NCBI GenBank assembly: GCA_030765065.1
Contig: CM060975.1
Location: 162,908,993-162,972,992, forward strand
Length of the DNA: 64,000 nt
From: Deroplatys truncata
Taxonomy: Eukaryota > Arthropoda > Insecta > Mantodea > Mantidae
Direction of reading: 5' to 3'
Position 1 is the first letter of the stretch; the number at the start of each line of letters is the position of its first letter. Below, in pieces: positions 55,630-64,000 of the stretch. The position numbers and the translations under genes are program-made. The notes under the pieces are model-generated. The model saw nothing but the letters and a program-made list of their open reading frames with translations. It was not told the origin of the DNA and did no database searches.

Positions 55630-56480
55630 TCTTAATGGGAGATAAGCTAACCTTCATAGCTCCAGATGATCGTAGTAGGGTGGGGCATACTCTTAACAAT
55701 TGAAATGATAATTTCCTATAAATTTAATTAAAGGAGTAGGGACCCTCATTTCAGGGTGGACATCAATAGTGATGCTATCAAGTTAAAACAATCTATAGCA
55801 CAGCATACTAAGGCTATCAGAGAAAAATTACATTCTCTAAATAGTCTTAGGTTCAAAACCCACATATAATGTCTGAGATTGTTCAATCTGTAACTACACC
55901 ATTGAATGCTATGCTAAAGTGTAAAGAAGGAGAAGATAAAACTAAAGAAAAAAAAGAAGAGGAAGTAAGTGATATTGTATCATATTTACAGAAAGTTTGC
56001 AGGTTATGGAGAATGAACTAGGCACAACCTATGGAGTCTGTTATGAAAATGGTGTTATTTTTTAGAAAATAAGATTTTTAGATTCAATGGTGACTATTAT
56101 ATTCGAGCGAGGAGTGGCCATTATAAAACTAACCCTGGATTACTAGAATGATCTTCAAGTGAGTGTGTAATGAAGATGATCTTGATACATATTCCAAATA
56201 GTGCCCTATTTCACTAGAGGAGTTACACATATAGTGGCTGCGTGAAGTCCACTCCAGTTTTAAATGTAAAATCATTATCAAGAAGTAGTCTCTATTAAAA
56301 CAGATTCAGGAGTCTAATGGAGAGAGCTATGCAACAATACCTACTGATTACATTTATTGGTCTGATATAAACGTGCTGGTGAATCATATGAGGCTACTTA
56401 TAGTTTTGCAAGAAGCAGGGAACGGAATCATTCATCTGAGGTTAATGAAATTTTACACAAACTGAGATCTTCTAAGATTA
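55630..56480 (+). pseudogene. Polinton accessory ORF with GTPGLW-like block
   Basis: Plus-strand text includes IREKLHSLNSLR near 55820, then a Lys/Glu-rich stretch. YYIRARSGHYKTNPGLLE near 56085-56145 is a degenerate version of the YKGTPGLWELL block seen in a Polinton ORF next to the integrase. The frame is broken repeatedly. Its role in the element is unknown to me. Confidence 0.5.
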
Positions 56481-56509
56481 GATCATGATATGATAAAAAC
56501 AACTTCCAA

Positions 56510-57349
56510 GGAATTACATACTCCCACTCAAAGGAATTTTCTTCATAGAAAAGTCATAACTAAGGGAATTCACGACTTTGTACAGATCCATCTGATAAAA
56601 ATGATTCATATGTACATAAAAATAAAAATATTGATTGAAGGACAAGATTGGTGTTAAAGTAACAGAAGCAAGGAAGCTCATATTAAGAGAAATGGGTATG
56701 CCTCCAAAATACATCCAGTCTGTTAATGGGACAGAGTTTTCTAACAAACCATTCAAACAATTAATGAAGAAACATAACATCAATCATTATAGTACTTTCA
56801 GCATTGTTAAAGCAGCAGCTGTGGAGCATCTAAATTGTAAGATAGTGAACATGCTCTACAGGAAATTTCTGGGCTAAAGCTTCTGTAAGTAATTGGATCT
56901 CTTACTGAGAGTAATTGATACATATAACAATACCTATCGTTCAGAAGTATGGATGCATCCTAAAGATGTCATCAGCAATGCCTCCTTCTCACCATTTATA
57001 ATCAACAGCAACATAGGGGGAGAAGAAGAGATGGAAATTCAAATTCAGTAAACATGTAAGGATATCTAAGCATAAGACTCACTTCCAGAAGAGATATACA
57101 GCTAATTAGAGTACAGAGGTTTTCATTAGAAAAGTGAACACTACAGTACCACCTAAATAACTACATCATACAAGATAGTGAAGGAAATGACATTCATGGA
57201 GGATTGTGTGCATATGAGTTATTAAAAGAAAATTACCCTGACACCTTTTTAGTTGAGAAAATGTTAAAGAGGAGAGGAAATGAAGTTCATGTTAAATGGT
57301 TACGTCTTCCTAAATCTGAATGGAAAGATAACACAAATAATTTACTGTA
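56510..57349 (+). pseudogene. Polinton integrase with C-terminal chromodomain, broken
   Basis: The start resembles the KELHTPTQRNFLHRK zinc-binding-side block near 56507-56550. The rve core (56635-56877) keeps MPPKYIQSVNGTEFSN (second catalytic region, with Asp of the usual DNG altered to Asn's neighbour Val-Asn-Gly). It also keeps INHYSTFSIVKAAAVEHLNC with the catalytic Glu. Later, VRISKHKTHFQKRY-like text near 57060 leads to a chromodomain end, DTFLVEKMLKRRGNEVHVKW (57241-57300), and a stop at 57347-57349. The frame shifts at several points. In Polintons this enzyme inserts the element and makes 6-bp target duplications. Confidence 0.7.
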
Positions 57350-57647
57350 ATGTGTATGTTCATTAAAGAAACAATATAACTGAACTCTGATCTGTTTCTT
57401 ATTGTTACCTATGCTCCCATCTCTAGGATAAGTACAACAATGAGAAAATAAGATAAAACAACCACATGTATTATATTGGTTTAATAACACAAGTATTCCC
57501 TTCACCCTCAATGTTTCAAGTACTGTAAATTGATATAAAACACTCAACTCTTAATGTTTCAAATACTTATTTACATTTAATTCTTTATTTACATTCACAT
57601 CTATATAAATCACCATCAGATTATCTTTCTTCAGAATATTGTTTTAC

Positions 57648-59900
57648 TTACAGGTTCACTTTACTACACGCAGTCATGTTCAAGTTACAGAAATTGCATA
57701 ATGCCTCCAAGCATGTCTTATGTAATCCTTTGAGAGTATAATGTTTGTCAATATGTCCGCATAATCTTTTCTTATTCAGTTTCACAGTATAGACTTTGTG
57801 TTTATAGCTACTGAACATCCTTTGTGTGGAATAGTGGATTTTATTCATATCATTAAGACATGACTTGTAATCTTCAAATCAGATTGTATGCATTGCATTC
57901 TTGCTTATTCCTTTGGTTTTCTTTACAACTTGTCCATAATACTGGAAAATGTATACGTTAGGTCTTAGGCTTATATAATACTTACTCATTATACAGCTGG
58001 CAAGTTGATCTTTAAATAAGTCTATAACCTTCTTGTCAGCTTGCGGTATTCTGCATTAGAAATACATAAAAAACCAGACTTATATATATATATATAGGTT
58101 TATTATATATCAGTTTATTCATGAGGACTTCCTCTTTTGTCAGTTTGATGCCTAATAGAACCTCTGCAAATATTACGTGTCTCACAAAATTTTAATGTGA
58201 AATGAGTTTATAAGCCTGATCTCAAAAGGAGACAAGATGAAAGTTGGTATGATTATGAACATATTCAACAATCTTACCATAAACAGACTTATTCATTAAT
58301 TTATATAAATTCTGCCTAAACTTGGATGTCTCTTTTGTACGTAATTAGAATTTGAATCAATAAAAAAATCTAAGCCAATCAGACTGATTATGCAACTCTG
58401 TGTATTTGTTTTATTGTCACACCTAATTGCATGCACTGCTGCAAGTTTTGGTAATGTTAAACATGATTACGTTTATGCACTAGTGCAGCTAACAGTTTCT
58501 TGTATTCACCATTTGGTGATATTTCGATCAGTGGACACAGTGCTAAGTCACTATGCATATCGTGTATTTAGATGAATATGTATAATCTATATCCACTTCC
58601 AATATGTAGTTGATCTTTGATTCAGATGGGATGGATAGCAAATCTGCATTTTTTATTTCATCAGAATTTAACTATCTATATCCACCATATGGCTGAGGTT
58701 TCAACATTACATGATCATATAGAATATTTTCATATAGATGTAATAAATATTAATCAGATTCTGATTTATCATAATTTGATAAGTATTTGTTTTTTGCCTT
58801 GATGTATCACTGGGATAAACTACACATGCTGTCCCTGATGCCAGCTTTGAAAACCTGAAGTATCTCTTTATAAGTAAGCAACAAGAGTTTTATACCCATT
58901 ATTTTAAGTATTGCATCGAATGCTAAACCTAGTAATATAAAATAATGGGTAGGATCCAAACTGTACATTTATAATGCAGATCTCTGAAACTGTTTAATAT
59001 GTCAGCAAATAATAAAGTATTGGTTTTCAGATACAAGTCACTCTATTCACCTAGATTAGAAATATCAAATGTTTCTCATACATTACAAACATGACAATAC
59101 TCATCAGCAATTATTTCTTCAAAGTATGTAATCTCAGGTAGTTTTGTTTCCTGAAGTTTTTCTGTGGAATCAACATATGCATACAGAAATACACCCTTAC
59201 GTTGATGAGAGTTTGATGGTCCAAGGTTTTATATTCATTATTTCGTCATCAGATAACATATCAGCTAGATTTATTAAGTTATCCTTCATGAATAATATGT
59301 AACCAAGAATCTAAGTAAATTGATCTGTATGTCTTACTGAATAAGAGATATTTCTCAGTAATCTGAGAAATGCATGATATTGGTTGGTTGTCATATCCTA
59401 AATGACGCACTATGAAATAAGTATAGCAATTTGATAGACAATGAAAATATATCAGCATGGAATTTGGAAGTTTTCTATTTCAGTTACACAAGTTATAAAT
59501 CACCCTCATGAATTCTCCCTTAAGATGGGAATGATTGCAAATTTTGATATTGTTTGCACTATAGTTTGCAGATATGACAATGAGATGCATTATTAAATGC
59601 ACTTTCCTGTTCTTCATCCATGTTTAGTTTATATATATATTGGAATATACTAGTGTATCGATTATATTGCAATGACTTTCAATTCATTTATGAATTCTCT
59701 GACTGCATTCAGTCCTCAAAACAGTTTGAATTTTGAGAGCAACTGATCATGCCTACACATCAATTTCAATGCTGTAGACATGACATTGTGAGGTTATAAA
59801 TCATGACCACGTATTTGAACAGGATGCTTGAAACAACTGTACTTTCATCAGAATTATTTCTATATCTACATAAATCATAAATGAAACCGGAAAAGCTTTA
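57648..59900 (-). pseudogene. Polinton family B DNA polymerase relic
   Basis: On the minus strand the C-terminal text FSSYKHKVYTVKLNKKRLCG (57815-57755) matches the end of Polinton polymerases. Upstream, NYILEVDIDYIH near 58600-58560 and EYKKLLAALVHKRNHV with NLQQCMQLGV near 58500-58420 match successive polymerase blocks. The rest to about 59900 is too decayed to place the exonuclease and YxDTD motifs. Many stops occur. Known members are about 1000 residues, so the interval length fits. Confidence 0.65.
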
Positions 59901-60054
59901 GAATATGCTTTAAATTGCATGATTGTCATACATCCCCTCTGGCAGCATTACAATATTTTGTTCATTCTTACATTTGAAACAATGCTTAGTTGGCAATTCT
60001 TCCTTTGTGAAATGTTTCTAACAGTCATTGCATATGTTGTCATCTCTAATGCTC

Positions 60055-60380
60055 CCCATATATGGCATATGACCTTCAGGGGTTACCTCATTCCATCAAG
60101 CGATGACTGGGCCCATTTCTGAGGTGGAGGCATTCAGAGGGCAGTGTCTGTTACCTCTGATGGTAAAATGATGATGAGGATGGCAGTAGAATGAGAGAGC
60201 CTACAGCTTCGACTGTGGACTCCGAATTATGTTGGGCCTTGAGGATACTCCACATGAGCAAGTCAGAGGTGAAGGCGTGGCCAGGAGCCGACTTCAAATC
60301 GTCACTCCAGCCGGGAATTGAACCCCGGATCCTCAGAACGAGAGCCGGAAATAAAAACACTACACTACCTGGTGCCCTTT
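60055..60380 (-). mobile_element. SINE family 2, better-preserved copy
   Basis: On the minus strand, head GGTAGTGTAGTG (A-box-like) and GGGGTTCAATTCCCGGC (B box, near 60310-60326) show a tRNA origin. The body TCAAGGCCCAACATAATTCG and the 3' end CCTGAAGGTCATATGCCATA follow. It is related to the copies at 48.5 and 38.3 kb. Confidence 0.8.
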
Positions 60381-60397
60381 ATTGTATGTATACTCAC

Positions 60398-60555
60398 ACA
60401 CACTATAAAATGACCATCATAACGTCCTTCAAACAAAACACGACTAATGACATTTACTTTCCCACATAATATCAAGGAACTTTTATTAAAGACGTTTCTT
60501 TCTATAACGCTTAGTTTTGGAGATATTGTAGTCTCAACTTAAATGGTCCACCCTG
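60398..60555. mobile_element. Partial MITE, same family as 18962-19198
   Basis: AAAATGACCATCATAAC...GTCTCAACTTAAATGGTCCA ending CCCTG matches the right two thirds of the MITE at 19 kb. The left end is missing, cut near the SINE. A GT microsatellite (60556-60580) follows. Confidence 0.75.
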
Positions 60556-60580
60556 TGTATGTGTGTGTGTGTGTGTGTGT

Positions 60581-61140
60581 ATGTTTCACATCAAGATAGC
60601 TGACTTCTTAGTAAACATGGTAAGTCTGAAATTAAAGTGTAATATGATCTATGTTCTTTTCATTTCGTAAAAGATTGACATGTGTCTCCTACATATTCTC
60701 AGTTTGATATAATGGAACAATGAATACATTTTGTAAAACATATACTGAAATGGATATACTTAAGTTTTGCTGTTCTAAACTTTCAATCTGATTTAGACCC
60801 ACCAGGAATTATATGTCATTCAGATTAAACTCCTCAGATATTCTGTATTTTGAATATGCCAACATATGGTACTGTGACGGTTATAAAATTATTTTAACAC
60901 ATTTTGATAAATAAGATTCTATAAAGTGAGATATTGAGGACAAACTTTAAGTAACTCCAGGAAATTGTCTTTAGCTTTCTTGCGCGTCATTTCCCAGATG
61001 TTGAAGCAAGCAGAGATTAGGTGACACACTTCACGCCTGACACGTGGGTGAGATACGTAATTTCTGCTGACATACGCTTACATCAGTTATCACCTAGGCA
61101 CTATAGCATTTTGTCGGGTATTTAAACTTAGGATTTTTGA
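60581..61140. other. Unassigned DNA
   Basis: No recognised transposon or gene. The last 150 bp are less AT-rich and contain several CpG (GCGCGTCA, CACGTGGG, GATACGTAA), unlike the repeats around. Confidence 0.35.
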
Positions 61141-61141
61141 C

Positions 61142-61143
<2 letters not shown>

Positions 61144-61174
<31 letters not shown>
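61144..61174. repeat. (CT)n microsatellite
   Basis: An uninterrupted CT run of about 31 bp inside a CpG-containing stretch. Such runs are common near insect promoters, but nothing ties this one to a gene. Confidence 0.9.
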
Positions 61175-61175
<1 letters not shown>

Positions 61176-61404
61176 ACCAACCACGTGCAAGCAGGAATCT
61201 TTGCTGGCCCATTTCTTAAATTTTTATTTGCAATTTCGACTAGGCCCAATGAAGATGGACCGCCGGACCTCCTCTGCCACATACCCGTACCCAGAAAAAA
61301 AAATATCAGTGGGGATTTTCCATAACAATGTTTAAACTTAACAATATCCTACACAGTTACCAGGCATCTACCCTATATAGACGTTATGTGGACAAGAAAA
61401 TTGT

Positions 61405-61596
61405 TTGGAGACATTATACAGAGAGGGGAAACTCACCAGAATGAAGATGTTCCACCTTACAGCACAAAACGCCAGACTGCTTCGAAAACTGGTACAGTGG
61501 GCTTTAAATGTTTTTTCCGATTGGCCAAGGGGTGTAGATGAAGAGGGGGAAGAAATTTCTTCTCGACTAGTCATGCCTGGCTATAGCCAACAGTAA
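61405..61596 (+). CDS. Small open frame of unknown status
   Basis: A 63-codon frame starts METLYREGKLTRMKMFHLTA, has mixed composition, and ends RLVMPGYSQQ then TAA. Composition is more balanced than surrounding false frames and the DNA is not recognisably a transposon. There is no signal peptide, motif or splice support. It could be part of a host exon or chance. I do not recognise it. Confidence 0.2.
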   Translation: METLYREGKLTRMKMFHLTAQNARLLRKLVQWALNVFSDWPRGVDEEGEEISSRLVMPGYSQQ

Positions 61597-61639
61597 GTGC
61601 CGGTCGTCTCAAAGGTCACATTTATTTCTGTATGCTCAT

Positions 61640-62630
61640 ATAATTCAGCGACCTGACTCTACGAGGAAAAACAAATCAAATAGTTTTCGCTTTACTAGAA
61701 CTATTCAAGCGAAAAAAATTAACATTTTCTTTGTATAATATGTTGTTTAAAAATAAAATGTTACAACTCTTTATGCGGGTGCTACACAAGTTTAAGATTC
61801 AGTAATTTTCGTGAGAAACAAGGTTTGCATAATGTATATCTTGTTTTTAACGTTTGTTGCTAGTAATAAATAATAATATTATATAATAATAGTTTCATAA
61901 TTATCACCTATAGAACTTTCTACGCGTAGTCCGAGGGCATTTATTTACCTTGAATATAAGTTCGTTTTGCGTTTTAATTGTCATAGATATTGATCACAAC
62001 GTTCAGCGTTAAGTGTGTAGTTCCATACGGTTGCCACATTCAGTTCTGATAATATTCAAGTAATGTTTTAAAAATATGGAAGCAAATGTAATATTAATGT
62101 GAAACTGTTAAAGCAGTTTGGGAACAATTAACTGCAACATTAAATTTTCTTCAAAATGAGATATATTTTGCGTTTGTTACTGAAGAACGAATAAAGATTG
62201 TTTTATTTGAAACACAATTCCCCTTACACACACACTCACAAGAGAAAAGAAGAAAAACTGTGCCAGTCGTATAGTGGACGTAGAGTAAAAACACCTATTT
62301 AGGTATTGTATGCAAAAGGAGAAAATGTTAATAGATGCTAGGAAACAACGTTTAGCGCAAAATATGCAGTTTCTATATAGCTGTTACAATTTTCAATTTC
62401 TCAATGCATTAACGCGATGACACATTCTGTCGTTTGCAGAATACATCTTTTGAAGAACACAGGTCAACAGTGATTTTGCTGTTTTAGATATTCAGGTCTT
62501 TTTATAGTAATTTTCATGTCCTAATTGCAAAAATGAAGTCCATATGGTTGTATCACATACCATTTCTTTCAAAATTAATATGTTTCATTTTTATTTATTT
62601 GTGTATCTTTTATGTCATTCAAAATGAAGA
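61640..62630. other. Unassigned AT-rich DNA
   Basis: Nothing supportable was seen in about 1 kb before the final repeat units. Confidence 0.35.
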
Positions 62631-62639
62631 AGACTTAAA

Positions 62640-64000
62640 AGGTTCTTCTCAGTAAGTTCAAAATATATATTTCGTTTGTCATGAAAATATTTTAAACAGA
62701 GAGTATTTTAATCAAAATCATTAGGGCCATTTTTAAGATAATAAATTTCAAAAAAATTTCATGTAAAGGGTTGTTCAGGATGGGGGAGATTTTCTTGAAA
62801 ATCTTGTCACATCTTTGGAAGATACTGAACTTAAATATAAAGTTTGTTATTTAACCGACTTTTCGCTTTGGATTTATGTTGTTCACAGACACGCAGGCAT
62901 ATGGAGCTTTTGCTATAAAACATGTGTTGCATTCACATGACTTTCTCTACTCACTCTTCAACAAACTATTGTTACAACGCTTATTTTGCATCTATGTCAT
63001 GTTAATACCAATACACCTTCATCACTTATTTTCACAATCGTTGTAGCTATAACCAGAACGTATTAAGCTAAAGCGAAAGCCAAATCCCTCAAAGCTGATC
63101 GCTATGTGATAGCTTTGGATTGGTTGGCTACGGAGGGGACTCGGCACTGATCCACATAGTGGATATTGTGCCTACGCCCCACAAGGGGGCGTCTCCGGGA
63201 GGAAGGATGGGGCGAGACAAGACACCGGGCGTGCGGAACCAGGAAAAACGGTACAGGAATGGCAGGATCCCTAAGTTTTCAGATAGAGACTCCCCGTCAG
63301 ACGGACATGCAGACCAGGGACCCCACCCAGCACAGAAGGTGTCCAACACCCTTCAAGGAAGTTAGGATACTCCCGACAGCCAGCCGAAAGCTGAGGGACG
63401 GAGAATGTGACAAAAAGCACACTGTGCCACACTGCACCGAAACACCATCGCCGACACTTCCAACCCTGAAAGAGACCAACGGATGGAAGATGAGGAAATT
63501 AGAAATTAGAATGGAGATGAAATGGAGGTTCGGAAATTCGGGGATATGAGAATCCTTCCCAGCACCGCCTGGCGGCCCGAGAACCCCCCCCCAAAAAAAA
63601 CCTATGGGTCAGGAAGGTTGGCCAGAGGAATCCAAACCACGACCTCCCGATTACGAGCCACAGACGTGATAGCTTTGAAATTCTGTTCTCTTTGTATGAA
63701 CACGAGAAAGAACGAAAGCAAGAAACAAACAAACAAACAAAGAAAAATAATAGCTATTTGCAGTTGGGAGAAGTATACAGTATTTGAAAATTCAAACTAA
63801 TAACAAAAAAACTTTCAGAATAGGTAAAATATAAAAGTTATTTGATATAAATTTTGTGCTTTAACAAGATCTACAATTGTTGTGCAATAAGATTTTGTCT
63901 CTCTCTTACGATTTTCTAATTATCAAAAGTCATTGACAATAGACTAATTTACAGATTATTACTAGAAAATAAAAGATATATGTACATTCTATTTATCATG
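62640..64000 (+). repeat. Diverged tandem-repeat units at the window end
   Basis: 62640-62915 matches the body module (TTCTCAGTAAGTTC, AATCAAAATCATTAGGGCC, GGATGGGGGAGATTTTCTTG). 62916-63105 matches a head module (GTGTTGCATTCACATGACTT). After a SINE, 63678-64000 resumes in head and next body (TGTTCTCTTTGTATGAAC, AACAAGATCTACAATTG, ATTTTGTCTCTCTCTTACG). The order is body-head-[SINE]-head end-body, so this is a second, older array running off the window. Confidence 0.8.
63118..63665 (-). mobile_element. GC-rich SINE-like insertion with exact 12-bp target duplication
   Basis: GTGATAGCTTTG occurs at 63106-63117 and again at 63666-63677, bracketing 548 bp of GC-rich DNA. The flanking repeat unit is continuous once this is removed. 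On the minus strand the start (GTCTGTGGCTCGTAATCGGG, GGTCGTGGTTTGGATTCC) resembles the anticodon and T arms of a tRNA, lacking the A-box part. The body has no coding motif. It is a 5'-truncated tRNA-derived retroposon. Its GC content makes several false frames. Confidence 0.8.

Larger units (their letters stand above)
53919..60050. mobile_element. Decayed Polinton (Maverick) segment
   Basis: Several genes of the Polinton set lie together: a cysteine protease on the minus strand (54301-55053), a plus-strand ORF with the GTPGLW-like block (near 56100), an rve-type integrase with chromodomain on the plus strand (56510-57349), and protein-primed family B DNA polymerase on the minus strand (57648-59900). 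Polintons are large self-replicating DNA elements related to virophages and adenoviruses. All frames are broken. Terminal repeats, ATPase and a clear capsid gene were not found, so this is a partial, dead copy. Confidence 0.75.

Noticed and set aside
60300-60380. Functional tRNA gene
   Set aside because: It is the tRNA-like head of SINE family 2; pairing of the acceptor stem is absent.
63120-63549. Long GC-rich frames on both strands
   Set aside because: They lie inside the retroposon bounded by the 12-bp duplication and carry no domain.

Overview
This 64 kb window is nuclear DNA from a eukaryote, almost certainly an arthropod with a large, repeat-rich genome. It is AT-rich, full of microsatellites, and has intron-type splice signals. 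It carries an animal-style transposon load: mariner/Tc1, hAT, L2/CR1-like and Jockey-like LINEs, Penelope-like elements, a Polinton, a Gypsy-type LTR element and tRNA-derived SINEs. The mix suggests an insect, but I cannot name the species. There is no operon, rRNA, functional tRNA gene or CRISPR array.

Layout. 1-2.2 kb: mariner-like transposase relic. 2.45-6.0 kb: modular tandem repeat of head and body modules, with diverged copies at 16.2-17.5 kb and from 62.6 kb to the window end. 6.7-11.25 kb: young, gag-only LTR retrotransposon on the minus strand with four primer-binding-site-like repeats. 12.2-12.75 kb: host-type gene A for a small secreted peptide. 12.94-14.27 kb: hAT-like element. 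18.6-18.76 kb: terminal exon of paralogous gene B on the minus strand. 19-20.05 kb: MITE, SINE and LINE tail. 20.06-23.58 kb: TIR transposon with a spliced SDTCGGQ-type transposase. 23.6-25.9 kb: LINE nested in LINE. 26-28.99 kb: Penelope ends and a mariner relic. 29.0-34.4 kb: mariner element split by a near-full-length LINE with an SGNH-type ORF1. 34.7-38.97 kb: near-perfect 156-bp palindrome, Penelope fragments, and a LINE with a MITE inside it. 39.05-40.28 kb: Tc1 element with both ends. 40.6-44.3 kb: second L2/CR1-like LINE. 46.6-46.75 kb: candidate promoter and first exon for gene B. 48.5-51.9 kb: SINE, then a Jockey-like LINE with an inverted 5' part (twin priming). 54-59.9 kb: decayed Polinton. 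60-60.55 kb: SINE and MITE. 62.6-64 kb: tandem repeat interrupted by a SINE with an exact target duplication.

The most interesting content is the pair of small secreted-peptide genes, A at 12.2 kb (+) and B at 18.6 kb (-). Both have a signal peptide, the same acidic spacer (PTDxDPTDPD) and a short lysine-rich hydrophobic C-terminus ending in Gly-stop, the usual amidation donor. The second-exon boundary sits at the same codon in both. The resemblance is to precursors of amphipathic antimicrobial or venom peptides, but I recognise no named family. Everything else is mobile DNA, and nested insertions let much of its order of arrival be read directly.
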